Below the pieces are notes generated by a model. The model had not been told where the DNA came from and ran no database searches. It was given only the letters and a program-made list of their open reading frames with translations. Both the position numbers and the translations under genes were made by a program. A DNA stretch of 46,651 nt. Origin: Bacteroidales bacterium (GTDB lineage Bacteria; Bacteroidota; Bacteroidia; Bacteroidales; P3). The DNA is taken from the NCBI GenBank assembly GCA_017962615.1, contig JAGCUZ010000036.1, positions 1 to 46,651 of the forward strand. Reading direction: 5' to 3'. Below, in pieces: positions 1 through 11,574 of this stretch (positions within the stretch are counted from its first letter, which is position 1; the number at the start of each line of letters is the position of its first letter).

Positions 1-1011
1 ATGGTCGATGGGATAGCTCACACGGGTGTTCTCGGTGACGCTCTTGTCGGCGAAGTCAATCTTGCCGTTGGCGTCGACCGTGACGTTCTCGAGGAGGGCG
101 TTGCGGCGGATGGCGTTGTAGATGTCGGGCTCGCTGTCTTTGTCGAGGTTGATGACCTTGGCGTAGCAGCCGCCTTCGAAGTTGAAGACGCCTTCTTCGT
201 CCCAGCCGTGCTCGTCGTCGCCTATGAGGAGGCGCTTGGGGTCGGTGCTGAGGGTGGTCTTGCCTGTGCCGCTGAGGCCGAAGAATATGGCGGTGTTCTT
301 GCCTTCCATGTCGGTGTTGGCCGAGCAATGCATGGCGGCGATGCCCTGCAGTGGCAGGTAGTAGTTCATCATCGAGAACATGCCTTTCTTCATCTCGCCA
401 CCGTACCATGTGTTGAGGATGACCTGCTCGCGGCTGCTCACATTGAAGGCCACGCAGGTCTCGCTGTTGAGGCCCAGTTCTTTGTAGTTCTCAACCTTGG
501 CCTTACTGGCGGTGTAGACGGTGAAGCTCGGCTTGAAGTCTTTGAGTTCCTCGTCGGTGGGTTTGATGAACATGTTGCGCACGAAGTGTGCCTGCCATGC
601 CACTTCCATGATGAAACGCACGGCGATGCGGGTGTCTTTGTTGGCGCCGCAGAAGGCGTCGACCACGAACAGGTCCTTGTCGCAGAGCTCCTTCTTGGCC
701 AGGTCTTTCATCTGCGCCCACACCTCTTCGCTCATCGGGTGGTTGTCGTTCTTGTACTCGGGCGTGGTCCACCACACGGTGTTCTTCGAACCCTCGTCCA
801 TGACGATATATTTGTCCTTGGGTGAACGGCCGGTGTAGATGCCGGTCATCACGTTGATGGCATCGAGCTCGGTGAGCTGGCCTTTGTCGTAGCCGGTGAG
901 GCTGGGGTCCATCTCGAATTTGAAGAGCTCTTCGTACGAAGGATTGTAGCAGAGATTCTTCGTGCCTTTGATGCCGAGCGACTCAAGGTCGCGGATAATC
1001 TTGTCGTTCAT
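1..1011 (-). CDS. pckA: Phosphoenolpyruvate carboxykinase (ATP), 3' end beyond the window
   Basis: ATP-dependent PEP carboxykinase interconverts oxaloacetate + ATP and PEP + CO2 + ADP in the cytoplasm. In anaerobic Bacteroidales it often runs in the CO2-fixing direction. About 337 N-terminal residues of a protein usually near 535 are visible; the rest lies beyond base 1. The kinase-1a P-loop [10 protein letters not shown] is near residue 245-254, which fits the family, and it is followed by the metal-binding segment [20 protein letters not shown]. The ATG at 1009-1011 gives the expected N-terminus ([16 protein letters not shown]). The gene lies 148 bp downstream of ppdK on the same strand with a hairpin between them. 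Truncation is by the window edge only. No clear -7 box was found in the gap. Confidence 0.96.
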   Translation of the reverse strand, partial: MNDKIIRDLESLGIKGTKNLCYNPSYEELFKFEMDPSLTGYDKGQLTELDAINVMTGIYTGRSPKDKYIVMDEGSKNTVWWTTPEYKNDNHPMSEEVWAQMKDLAKKELCDKDLFVVDAFCGANKDTRIAVRFIMEVAWQAHFVRNMFIKPTDEELKDFKPSFTVYTASKAKVENYKELGLNSETCVAFNVSSREQVILNTWYGGEMKKGMFSMMNYYLPLQGIAAMHCSANTDMEGKNTAIFFGLSGTGKTTLSTDPKRLLIGDDEHGWDEEGVFNFEGGCYAKVINLDKDSEPDIYNAIRRNALLENVTVDANGKIDFADKSVTENTRVSYPIDH

Positions 1012-1093
1012 ATTGTTATCTTATAAATTAATATCGGTTTGATGCCTTGTACAGCCGTGCGGTGCTAAGTTTCGGAGGTGCTTCTTTTTCAAC

Positions 1094-1127
1094 AAGGAAT
1101 GCCGCGATGATATTCGCGGCATTCCTT
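1094..1127 (-). terminator. Hairpin terminator between ppdK and pckA
   Basis: A perfect 14-bp stem (1094-1107 with 1114-1127) encloses a 6-base loop, 33 bp past the ppdK stop. On the minus strand the U-tract after it is weak (UUGUUG), so termination may be partial and some read-through into pckA is possible. Confidence 0.7.
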
Positions 1128-1159
1128 TGTATTATATACATGGAAGTACCCGCAAGTGG

Positions 1160-3874
<2,715 letters not shown>

Positions 3875-3937
3875 ATACTTCTATAATTGATTGATTAATA
3901 TTTTTTTCGCGAAATACAATATTCAAACAACGAATTG

Positions 3938-3945
3938 CAAAGGTA
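3938..3945 (-). promoter_or_regulatory. Putative -7 box for ppdK
   Basis: CAAAGGTA on the plus strand reads TACCTTTG on the minus strand, matching the Bacteroidetes TAnnTTTG box. It lies 63 bp before the ppdK start. I see no TTTG -33 element at the usual spacing. Confidence 0.5.
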
Positions 3946-4035
3946 GGATTTTTTTTCACAACTTTCGGAAAAAAATATCTTCCGACATAAAAAAACAATA
4001 TAATATTCACCATATATCACGTTGACACACATTTA

Positions 4036-4115
4036 TTTGACCCCAAAACAACATTTTTTTAACTTTGCGTTGCTAACGAAATTTATAGAAAATATATAAA
4101 AAAATGCTATCTTTG
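4036..4115 (+). promoter_or_regulatory. Promoter region of the OmpA/T9SS/asd/gldH unit
   Basis: TTTG at 4036-4039 and TAACTTTG at 4060-4067 are 20 bp apart, a good match to the Bacteroidetes -33/-7 layout. A second -7 match, TATCTTTG at 4108-4115, lies closer to the ATG at 4158 but has no TTTG partner. Two tandem start sites are possible. Confidence 0.65.
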
Positions 4116-4157
4116 CATCTTGGAAGCATTATTGTAATTTTATATTAATAACTCAAT

Positions 4158-5555
4158 ATGAACAAGTTCCTAATTGTATTTCTCGCGTTTGCCATGTTAA
4201 TCGGCGGCGTTGACGCCCAAGCCCAGAAGAAAAGCGGCAAGAAAAAGGCCAAGACCCCTCCCCCAGCCCCTGTGCAGACCGAGATAGAGCTGCCGTACAA
4301 CAGCAGCGACTGCCTCTTCCCCATCGAGCTTAAGCCCGACATCCCCTACGGGCCCACCACCGCCCCCTCGGGCGCCGGCCGAGTGCAGGAAATCATGCGC
4401 GACAAGAACAACCCCTACCTGTTCGAGTACGAGCACAACACGGTTTGGTACAAATTCGTGGTGCCCTACTCTGGCAACCTGGAGATAGCCATCACCCCCA
4501 CCGACCTGAGGGATGACTACGACTTCCTCGTTTATCGCTACACCGATGTGTACTTCAGCAACCACATCATCCAGAACAAGGTGCGCCCCGTGGCCGCCAA
4601 CCTCTCCACCTTCGACTCGGCCACGCTGGCTGCCATAGCCGCTGCCGCCGCACGTTCGGAGAAGAAGACCACAGCCGCGGGCCAGAACGGGCAGAAAGCC
4701 GCTGCCGCCACCAAAGCTCCCGCAAAGGTAAAAGAGCAGAGCTCGCCGGGATTGGCCATAGGCATGTCAGTCACCGAGGGCAAGAAACGCTTCATAGACA
4801 AATCCTACACCGACCGCTACGTCAGCTCGATACCCGTGCACAAAGGCGAGATTTACTACATCGTGCTCGACAATAACAACAACACAGGCGCAGGCCACAC
4901 CATCAAGGTGTCCATCCAGGTAGAGTCGTTCGAGCCCAAGCTGGTCTTCTACGACCCCGTCATGAAGAAAAATATCGATGTCGACCTGCTCATACTCGAG
5001 AAGAACACCGACAACCGCCCCATCGTCAAGGAGTCCAGCTTCAAAGGCGGCAAAATCAAGTTTGTGCCCGACTTCGACTACACCCTCTACGCCAAGCGTA
5101 ACGGCTACTTCTCGATTTACGAGACTTTCAAGGGTAACGTCTTTGCCGAAGACACCCTGCGCCGCTTCGTCATGAACCGCACCACCAAAGGCTCGGTATT
5201 CCCCATCACCGACATATATTTCGAGAACGGCGAGTACAAGCTCATGAAAGAGTCGGAGGCGACCCTGGCCAACTATGTGGCCATGATGAGGAACCACCCC
5301 AACGTAAAGTTCAACATCAAGGGCTTCGTGCAGACCTACGGCGTTGACATGGAGTACGACCAGACTACTTCGCTCAAGCGCGCCGAGTCCGTACGCGACT
5401 ACTTCGTATCGCAAGGTATCGAGGCCAGCCGTATGACCGTCAGCGGCATGACCCGCAACGAGATAAAGACCGCCGCCGCGGCCGCCATCAACCAGCAGAT
5501 GGGCAAGAAAGACGTTAAGATACAGCTCGTCATCACCGAAGTGACACAAGAATAA
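4158..5555 (+). CDS. OmpA-family outer-membrane protein with PPC-like N-terminal domain
   Basis: A 465-residue exported protein. Residues 1-22 look like a signal peptide (MNKFLIVFLAFAMLIGGVDAQ), followed by a Lys/Pro-rich linker. A beta-sandwich resembling pre-peptidase C-terminal domains (NTVWYKFVVPYSGNLEIAI) starts near 95 and is interrupted at about 155-195 by an Ala/Lys-rich insertion. Residues about 345-465 resemble an OmpA C-terminal domain (ITDIYFENGEYKL, SLKRAESVRDYFVSQGIEASRM). The peptidoglycan-binding Arg of OmpA is kept (KRA), but the usual TD pair reads VQ, so DAP binding is uncertain. The gene leads a tight unit and ends 3 bp before a T9SS type B cargo gene, which suggests a joint surface role. 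No catalytic function is apparent. Confidence 0.8.
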   Translation: MNKFLIVFLAFAMLIGGVDAQAQKKSGKKKAKTPPPAPVQTEIELPYNSSDCLFPIELKPDIPYGPTTAPSGAGRVQEIMRDKNNPYLFEYEHNTVWYKFVVPYSGNLEIAITPTDLRDDYDFLVYRYTDVYFSNHIIQNKVRPVAANLSTFDSATLAAIAAAAARSEKKTTAAGQNGQKAAAATKAPAKVKEQSSPGLAIGMSVTEGKKRFIDKSYTDRYVSSIPVHKGEIYYIVLDNNNNTGAGHTIKVSIQVESFEPKLVFYDPVMKKNIDVDLLILEKNTDNRPIVKESSFKGGKIKFVPDFDYTLYAKRNGYFSIYETFKGNVFAEDTLRRFVMNRTTKGSVFPITDIYFENGEYKLMKESEATLANYVAMMRNHPNVKFNIKGFVQTYGVDMEYDQTTSLKRAESVRDYFVSQGIEASRMTVSGMTRNEIKTAAAAAINQQMGKKDVKIQLVITEVTQE

Positions 5556-5558
5556 CCC

Positions 5559-7868
5559 ATGGTCTTACATAGTCGTAGCACAAGGCATTGCGGCATCGTT
5601 GCCGCATCGCTCCTGCTTCTTGCAGTGGCGATGTTGCCTACCCCCGCGCTCAAAGCGCAGTGCGTGGGCATCCAATACGACTATAGATCAACGAGGCTCG
5701 AGCTCGTCAACCGCGAATGGGACACCATCGTGACATGCGACAACCCGTCGATATGGCTCCGCGCCACCATGTTCATGCCCGTCACCAACTTCAACGGCAT
5801 GTATGTGGTGGAATCCATACCCTACAATCCCCCCGAGCTGTTCGTGTACGGCACACGCCTTAGCGACATCAGCAGCGACGACCAGTTCGACAACGACTAC
5901 ATCACCATCGACTTCCCCTTCGCCTTCTTCGGCTACACCAAGACACGCGCCACCGTGGGTTCCAACGGCGTTGTCACCTTCACCCAAGGCGCACCGCGCA
6001 ACGGTTGCCCGTGGAGCTACAGCGCAGGTTTACCTTGGACGCCATCTACCCAAGGTGCACCGTCGCGCACTTATATGCTCGACGCCATATACGGCGTGTT
6101 TGAGGACACCCACCCCGGATACATACCACAGAACGAGCAGCGACTGAGGGGCATCTTCAAAGGAGTGTCGCCAGCCAGCGACTTCCCCTGCCGCCATGTC
6201 ACCGTAAGTTGGAGCCGTCTGCCGCTGTTTAGCAACCAAGCCACGCAGGCCACGTTCCACAGCACCTACCAGATTGTGTTCTACGAAAGCACCAACATCA
6301 TCGAGGTACACGTACAGCAACGCCGTGCCACAAACGGGCAAGGCAACAGCTCGTGGAACGGCGGCAACGGCCTCATAGGCATACAGAACTCCACCGGGCA
6401 GCCGCAGCAGCCCAGCGCCGAGACGCCGTTTGTCGTGGCAGGCTCGCCGGCAGCCTTCGCCCCGGGTCTCAACAACAACCTGCCCAACCGCAACCCCTTC
6501 ACCCACGACGTGGCCAACGAGGCGTGGCGCTTCACCCCTCAAGGCACCACCGACTTCAACGTCATCTGGTACAAAGGCACCGACACCAACGCCGCCACGG
6601 CCATCGTGCTGCAAAACCGTAACTACACCGTCAACGGACAAGACTCAATACTCGTAACCCCCGACACGACCACCACCTACACCTGCCGCCTGCAGTTTAC
6701 CGGCAGCAACGGCTACCACCACGACTGCTGCACCTATATCACCGTGGGCGTCAACTCGAAGGGTTCCATACACCTCTCGGGCGACAACACCACCCTCTGC
6801 GAGGGCGACCGTGCCATACTCAACATCACGTGCGACACCACGCCGCGCAGCGTCAGCTGGACATGCAGCGACCCACTCACCGTACCCAACGTGACGCTCC
6901 ACGGCGACACCGCCTACACCCCGCCGGTCTACTTCCCGCCCAACTCGCGCGGCGACGACAGCATGCTCACCTTCTACGCCACGGCCACCTTCCCCAACGG
7001 CTGCGAGCGCACCGACAGTATACAGGTAAAAACCATGCGGCCAATACATCAGGACACCTCGGCGCTGATATGCCGCAACGAGAAGTTCCTGTTCTACGGC
7101 GACTCCCTGCAGCTGGAGGGCGACTACGTGCACGTGCTGTACAACGACTACGGCTGCGCCTACAACGACACCCTGCACCTGAGGCTGCGCGACGACAGCT
7201 ACACCGTCGACTACCAGAGCGACTGCCATCCCTTCACATGGATTGACGGCAACACCTACGACACCTCTAACTACACCGCCACCTACACACTCCACGACCG
7301 CTTCGGGTGCGACAGCGTCATGGCCCTCAACTTCGAGCTCGACCGAAGCCTCCACGCCTTGATAGAGGCCACCCCGCGCAACGCCACCCTCGACCAGCTC
7401 AACATACAGCTGCGCGACAGGAGCACCGGCAGCAGCTCACGCCAATGGATATTCCCCAACGGCGAGACATCGTCGAGCCCCACCACCTACTACAACTTCC
7501 CCGCAAAGGAAGACTCCATCGAGGTGATGCTCGTCGCCACCAGCCGTTACGGCTGTTCCGACACCGACACCATCGTCATCCCCCTGCTCAAGGAGGCCTT
7601 ATGGGTGCCCAACGTCTTCATGCCCAAGCGTGAGTCGAACAACCGCTTCATAGTGCGCGGCATCGGCATCACATGGGTGCACACCTACGTCTTCCGCCGC
7701 ACCGGCGAACTGCTCTACGACTGGGAAGGCCTTGACGGCGGATGGGACGGCACCTCCAACGGACACGACTGCAAGGAAGACTCGTATATCTACCTCGTTG
7801 AATACCGAACTATTGTCGACCCAGATAAAACACTAAACAAGAAAGGCACAGTACTCCTACTGCGTTAA
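5559..7868 (+). CDS. T9SS type B sorting-domain (gliding-motility-associated C-terminal) surface protein
   Basis: A 769-residue secreted protein. The N-terminal hydrophobic stretch (residues about 12-32, ending ALKAQ) looks like a signal peptide. A region with FPFAFFGYTKTRATVGSNGV suggests a beta-rich lectin-like or NIDO-like fold. Ig/PKD-like segments with several Cys follow (for example SSSRQWIFPNGETSSSPTTYY). The last ~90 residues, from LWVPNVFMPKRESNNRF through RTGELLYDWEGLDGGWDGT to the end, are the type B CTD that directs export by the type IX system. The ATG lies 3 bp after the OmpA-family stop and the stop lies 2 bp before asd, so it is almost certainly co-transcribed. The ligand is unknown. 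Type B cargo is often paired with a PorP/SprF protein; here the partner is OmpA-like. Confidence 0.85.
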   Translation: MVLHSRSTRHCGIVAASLLLLAVAMLPTPALKAQCVGIQYDYRSTRLELVNREWDTIVTCDNPSIWLRATMFMPVTNFNGMYVVESIPYNPPELFVYGTRLSDISSDDQFDNDYITIDFPFAFFGYTKTRATVGSNGVVTFTQGAPRNGCPWSYSAGLPWTPSTQGAPSRTYMLDAIYGVFEDTHPGYIPQNEQRLRGIFKGVSPASDFPCRHVTVSWSRLPLFSNQATQATFHSTYQIVFYESTNIIEVHVQQRRATNGQGNSSWNGGNGLIGIQNSTGQPQQPSAETPFVVAGSPAAFAPGLNNNLPNRNPFTHDVANEAWRFTPQGTTDFNVIWYKGTDTNAATAIVLQNRNYTVNGQDSILVTPDTTTTYTCRLQFTGSNGYHHDCCTYITVGVNSKGSIHLSGDNTTLCEGDRAILNITCDTTPRSVSWTCSDPLTVPNVTLHGDTAYTPPVYFPPNSRGDDSMLTFYATATFPNGCERTDSIQVKTMRPIHQDTSALICRNEKFLFYGDSLQLEGDYVHVLYNDYGCAYNDTLHLRLRDDSYTVDYQSDCHPFTWIDGNTYDTSNYTATYTLHDRFGCDSVMALNFELDRSLHALIEATPRNATLDQLNIQLRDRSTGSSSRQWIFPNGETSSSPTTYYNFPAKEDSIEVMLVATSRYGCSDTDTIVIPLLKEALWVPNVFMPKRESNNRFIVRGIGITWVHTYVFRRTGELLYDWEGLDGGWDGTSNGHDCKEDSYIYLVEYRTIVDPDKTLNKKGTVLLLR

Positions 7869-7870
7869 AC

Positions 7871-8893
7871 ATGAAAATAGCCATTGTTGGAGCCACCGGT
7901 CTGGTGGGCAGCGTGATGCTGCAAGTATTATACGAACGGGGATTTGCCAACGACGAAATAATAGCCGCAGCATCCGAACGTTCCATAGGCAAAGTAATCA
8001 AATACGGCAACCGGCAGCTTACAGTCACCTCCGTCGAGGAGGCCGTAAAGGCCGCCCCGCGCTTCGCCATCTTCTCGGCAGGCGCCGCCGCCTCACGGCA
8101 GTATGCACCGGCTTTCGCCGCCGCAGGCACCACGGTCATCGACAACTCGTCGGCCTGGCGCATGGACCCCGGCGTGCCACTCGTGGTGCCCGAAATCAAT
8201 ATCGACAGCGTGCAGAGCGGCCACCGCATAATAGCAAACCCCAACTGCAGCACCATCCAGATGGTGCTCGCCATATCGCGCCTGCACACCGCCTTCGGCA
8301 TACGCCGCATTGTTGTCTCCACCTATCAGAGCATAACAGGCACCGGCGTCAAAGCCATCCGGCAACTCGAGGCCGAGGAGGCTATAGGCGTGGGCCACAA
8401 TGACGCACAGCAGCTCATTGCCGACACTCCCCACCCCATGGCCTACCCCTATCCCATATACAGGAACCTCTTCCCCCACGGCGGCGACTTCCTCGACGAC
8501 GGCAGCACCACCGAAGAGAAGAAGCTCGTCGACGAGACCCGAAAGATACTTGGCGACGACAGCATACTGGTGTGCCCCACCGTGGCACGCGTGCCCGTTG
8601 TGGGCGGCCACAGCGAGTCGGTCAACGTCGAATTCCGGCGAGAATACGACATCGACGAAGCCCGCCGCATCATCGCCACCACCCCCGGCGTGGTACTCTA
8701 CGACGACCCGTCGCGCAACCACTACCCCATGCCCATAATGGCCGAGGGTCGCGACGAGGTGTTCGTGGGCCGTGTGCGGCGCGACAACTCGCAGCCCAAC
8801 AGCCTCAACCTGTGGGTCGTGGCCGACAACCTGCGCAAAGGCGCCGCCACCAACGCAATACAAATCATGCAAGCATTATCCGGCAATCAATAA
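7871..8893 (+). CDS. asd: Aspartate-semialdehyde dehydrogenase
   Basis: This enzyme reduces L-aspartyl-4-phosphate with NADPH to aspartate-semialdehyde, the branch point to diaminopimelate/lysine, threonine and methionine. At 340 residues it has the usual length. The Rossmann motif GATGLVGSVML is at 7-17, and the catalytic Cys126 sits in NPNCSTIQM. The dimer-family segment GHSESVNVEF is also visible. The start is 2 bp after the T9SS cargo gene and the stop 2 bp before the GldH-like gene. A core biosynthetic enzyme inside an envelope operon could reflect DAP supply for peptidoglycan, though that is inference. Confidence 0.97.
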   Translation: MKIAIVGATGLVGSVMLQVLYERGFANDEIIAAASERSIGKVIKYGNRQLTVTSVEEAVKAAPRFAIFSAGAAASRQYAPAFAAAGTTVIDNSSAWRMDPGVPLVVPEINIDSVQSGHRIIANPNCSTIQMVLAISRLHTAFGIRRIVVSTYQSITGTGVKAIRQLEAEEAIGVGHNDAQQLIADTPHPMAYPYPIYRNLFPHGGDFLDDGSTTEEKKLVDETRKILGDDSILVCPTVARVPVVGGHSESVNVEFRREYDIDEARRIIATTPGVVLYDDPSRNHYPMPIMAEGRDEVFVGRVRRDNSQPNSLNLWVVADNLRKGAATNAIQIMQALSGNQ

Positions 8894-8895
8894 TC

Positions 8896-9396
8896 ATGAA
8901 AAGACATCCTTTAATACTATCCCTTGCTTTGGCCGTCGCCGTTACGGCCCTATTCGCCTCCTGCCGCGAGAACAATGTGATATACAGCGACACGCACACC
9001 TTCAAGAACAACACGTGGATGCGCTTCGAGCCCGAGGTGTTCAACGTCGACGTCAGCGACTCCAACGAGTGCTACGACATCTACATGTCGGCACGCCTCG
9101 ACACCACCGTGTTCAAGGACGGCGACCTGCCGCTCATCATCAACATCTACAACGAGAGCGGCGAGCGCCGCATGTTCAACGGTCACATACAGGTGCGCGA
9201 CAGCGAGAACCGCCTCCTCGGCAAGACCATAGGCCCCTTCGTCGACGTGTCGGCCAAGGTCACCAAGTATTTCTATTTCAACCGTGCCGGCGTGCACCGC
9301 TTCGAGATAAAGAACAACAGCAGCAAATACGAGATGCCCGGCGTGGCCAACTTTGGCCTGCGGCTCGAGAAAACCACCATTGAGTATCCCGATTGA
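8896..9396 (+). CDS. gldH: GldH-like gliding-motility lipoprotein
   Basis: A 166-residue lipoprotein. The signal peptide MKRHPLILSLALAVAVTALFASC ends in lipobox FASC with Cys23. The body has the layout of the GldH lipoprotein family: an early TWMRFEPEVFNVDVSD strand, a central YDIYMSARLDTT segment, and a C-terminal GVANFGLRLEK resembling the family's ending with a glycine-rich strand and -LR-EK. In gliding Flavobacteriia GldH is needed for motility and chitin use. In non-gliding Bacteroidales its role is unclear, but it travels with T9SS. The start is 2 bp after asd. Identity rests on recalled family pattern, so a profile search is the deciding test. Confidence 0.6.
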   Translation: MKRHPLILSLALAVAVTALFASCRENNVIYSDTHTFKNNTWMRFEPEVFNVDVSDSNECYDIYMSARLDTTVFKDGDLPLIINIYNESGERRMFNGHIQVRDSENRLLGKTIGPFVDVSAKVTKYFYFNRAGVHRFEIKNNSSKYEMPGVANFGLRLEKTTIEYPD

Positions 9397-9412
9397 TCTT
9401 GCTATGATTTGA

Positions 9413-9504
9413 AACGTTAATTACCGTATAATTACACGTTATTTATCATTAATATTTTTATTTTCAATATATTAATTAACGGCCAATTAATGGAAATTAA
9501 CGTT
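9413..9504 (+). promoter_or_regulatory. Repeated AATTAACG octamers upstream of uvrC
   Basis: The AT-rich 128-bp gap between the GldH-like gene and uvrC holds two direct copies of AATTAACG (9474-9481 and 9495-9502), 21 bp apart or about two helical turns. An inverted copy, CGTTAATT, lies at 9415-9422. The outer pair extends to a 10-bp inverted repeat (9413-9422 with 9495-9504). This layout fits a protein-binding region, but no regulator is identified. Confidence 0.35.
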
Positions 9505-9524
9505 AAAACAATTCTTACACGTCT

Positions 9525-11393
9525 TTGATTGATAAGAGCATCAACCCCAACATCGACCGCATACTGCTGCGGCTGAAGACCATCCCCGAAAAGCCAGGTG
9601 TCTACCAGCATCTCGACGCTTCGGGGACGGTGATTTATGTGGGTAAGGCTCGCAACCTGCAGCGGCGCGTCAGCAGCTACTTCAGCCACTACGACGACAA
9701 GAGCGCAAAGATAAAGATGCTGGTGCGCAACATCTACGACACCCGTGTAACGGTGGTCGACACCGAGGTCGACGCCCTCCTCCTAGAGAACACCCTTATC
9801 AAGCAGCTGCAGCCCCGCTACAACAGCATGCTCAAGGACGACAAGACCTACCCCTACCTCTGCATCACCGACGAGGACTACCCCCGCATACTCTTCACCC
9901 GCAACCGCAACCTCCACGGACAGTACTTCGGGCCCTACCCCAACCAGCGCATACTGCGCGAACTGCAGGACATCATACGGCAGCTGTTTGCCTACCGCAC
10001 CTGCAACAAACCCCTCTTGGCGGCAGCCCTCTCCGCGCCCGGCGGCGACCAGCGCGAACGCCCCTGCATCAAGCACCAGATAGGCCTCTGCAAGGCGCCC
10101 TGCGCAGCCCTGCAAAGCCACGACGACTACGTGGCCACCATAGCCGACATACGCGAGATACTCAAAGGCAACTTCGGCAACATACTCGCGCAGATGAAGA
10201 AGACCATGTTCGCCCTCTCCGACGAGCTACGCTTCGAGGAAGCCGAGGTACTGCGCCGCAAGATACACCTCCTCGAGAGCTACCAGAGCCGCTCCACCGT
10301 GGTGAACACCACAATCAAGGACGTCGACGTGTTCGGCATTGTCAACGACAACCCGCGCTACGCCTATGTCAACATGATGCGCATCAAGAACGGCAGCGTT
10401 GTCTACAGTTTCTCCAACGAGATACACAAAAGCCTCGACGAAGACACCCCCACCCTGCTCGCCACCATCGTCCCCGAGCTGCACGAACGCACCGAGAGCA
10501 CCGCCCGCGAGGTCATAGTTCCCGTCCGTGCCGACGACATCCCCGGCGAGTACCTGCGGCAGACCGTGCCCACACGCGGCGAGCGACTACAGCTGCTGCA
10601 GCTCTCCATGCGCAACGCCGAGTCGTACATGCGGCAGTGCAGCCATCAGCGCGCCCTGCTCGACCCCGACGAGGCACAGCAGGACGCGTCGCGCTCCACC
10701 ACAAGGCTCCTCCTGCGCATACAGCAGGAGCTCCACCTCGACAAGCCGCCCGTCAACATCGAGTGCTTCGACAACTCCAACACCCAAGGAGCCTTCCCCG
10801 TGGCCGCCATGGTGCGTTTCACCAACGGCAAGCCCAACAAGAAAGAATACCGCAAGTTCAATATCAAGACCGTCGAAGGCCCCGACGACTATTCGTCGAT
10901 GGCCGAGGTCATAGAGCGCCGCTACAGCCGCCTCGCCGCCGAAGGCAAGCCCCTGCCCGAGCTGCTCATCGTCGACGGCGGCGCCGGACAGATGGAGATG
11001 GCGCGTCAGGTTATCGTCGACCGCCTGGGGCTCGACATCCCCATTGCAGGCCTCGCCAAGGACGACCGCCACCGCACCTCGCAGCTGCTCTACGGCTTCC
11101 CGCCCGCCGTCATAGGCATGAAGCCCACCGACCCGCTCTTCCACCTCCTCGAGCGCATACAGAACGAAGTCCACCGCTTCGCCATAACATTCCACCGCGA
11201 CAAACGTTCCAAAGGAACCATCCGCACGCAGCTGTCCGACATACCCGGCATCGGTCCAAAGACCGCCCACGACCTGCTGCTAAAGTTCGGCTCCGTCAAA
11301 GAAGTCAAGCTCAAAGACTTCGCCGAGCTCTCCAAAGCCATCGGTCCCCACAAAGCCCAACTTGTCATCAACTACTTCGCCACCACCGACTGA
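9525..11393 (+). CDS. uvrC: UvrABC excinuclease subunit C
   Basis: UvrC makes the 3' and 5' incisions around lesions in nucleotide excision repair with UvrA/UvrB. At 622 residues it is full length. The N-terminal GIY-YIG nuclease (about 14-100) includes KPGVYQHLDASGTVIYVGKA. A UVR helical hairpin is near 205-245 (LRFEEAEVLRRKIHLLESY). The RNase H-like nuclease is in the middle, with NIECFDNSNTQGAFPVAAMV and LIVDGGAGQMEMA. A helix-hairpin-helix pair ends the protein (LSDIPGIGPKTAHDLLLKFGS). The only usable start is TTG at 9525: an in-frame stop lies just upstream (9504-9506) and the next Met is about 60 residues in. The gene's last 22 bp overlap a minus-strand ORF fragment. Confidence 0.97.
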   Translation: MIDKSINPNIDRILLRLKTIPEKPGVYQHLDASGTVIYVGKARNLQRRVSSYFSHYDDKSAKIKMLVRNIYDTRVTVVDTEVDALLLENTLIKQLQPRYNSMLKDDKTYPYLCITDEDYPRILFTRNRNLHGQYFGPYPNQRILRELQDIIRQLFAYRTCNKPLLAAALSAPGGDQRERPCIKHQIGLCKAPCAALQSHDDYVATIADIREILKGNFGNILAQMKKTMFALSDELRFEEAEVLRRKIHLLESYQSRSTVVNTTIKDVDVFGIVNDNPRYAYVNMMRIKNGSVVYSFSNEIHKSLDEDTPTLLATIVPELHERTESTAREVIVPVRADDIPGEYLRQTVPTRGERLQLLQLSMRNAESYMRQCSHQRALLDPDEAQQDASRSTTRLLLRIQQELHLDKPPVNIECFDNSNTQGAFPVAAMVRFTNGKPNKKEYRKFNIKTVEGPDDYSSMAEVIERRYSRLAAEGKPLPELLIVDGGAGQMEMARQVIVDRLGLDIPIAGLAKDDRHRTSQLLYGFPPAVIGMKPTDPLFHLLERIQNEVHRFAITFHRDKRSKGTIRTQLSDIPGIGPKTAHDLLLKFGSVKEVKLKDFAELSKAIGPHKAQLVINYFATTD

Positions 11394-11521
11394 CAATCCT
11401 CCGGGTAGATGTACTTGGCCCAGATACCCTTGTAGGTGGTGACCATGGGGTCGTAGTGCTTGTTGGTGAGCTCGACGATGCCACGGTAGTGGCGCAGGAT
11501 GTTGACGCGGTTGTAGGCCAT
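11372..11521 (-). pseudogene. 49-codon N-terminal gene fragment abutting uvrC
   Basis: The ORF begins MAYNRVNILRHYRGIVELTN and continues through YKGIWAKYIYP to residue 40. It then runs into sequence antisense to the uvrC 3' end and stops at 11372. It reads like the start of a larger protein whose remainder is missing, with the break at or near the uvrC stop. It resembles small accessory proteins I associate with Mu-like Bacteroidales phages, but only loosely and from memory. It is in tandem with the ORF at 11575-11925. It could instead be a genuine small gene. Confidence 0.4.
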
Positions 11522-11574
11522 GGCTTATCGTAGTTGGTTTTGCTGCTGCAGGTTGGCGGTTTGAGAAAATAGGT

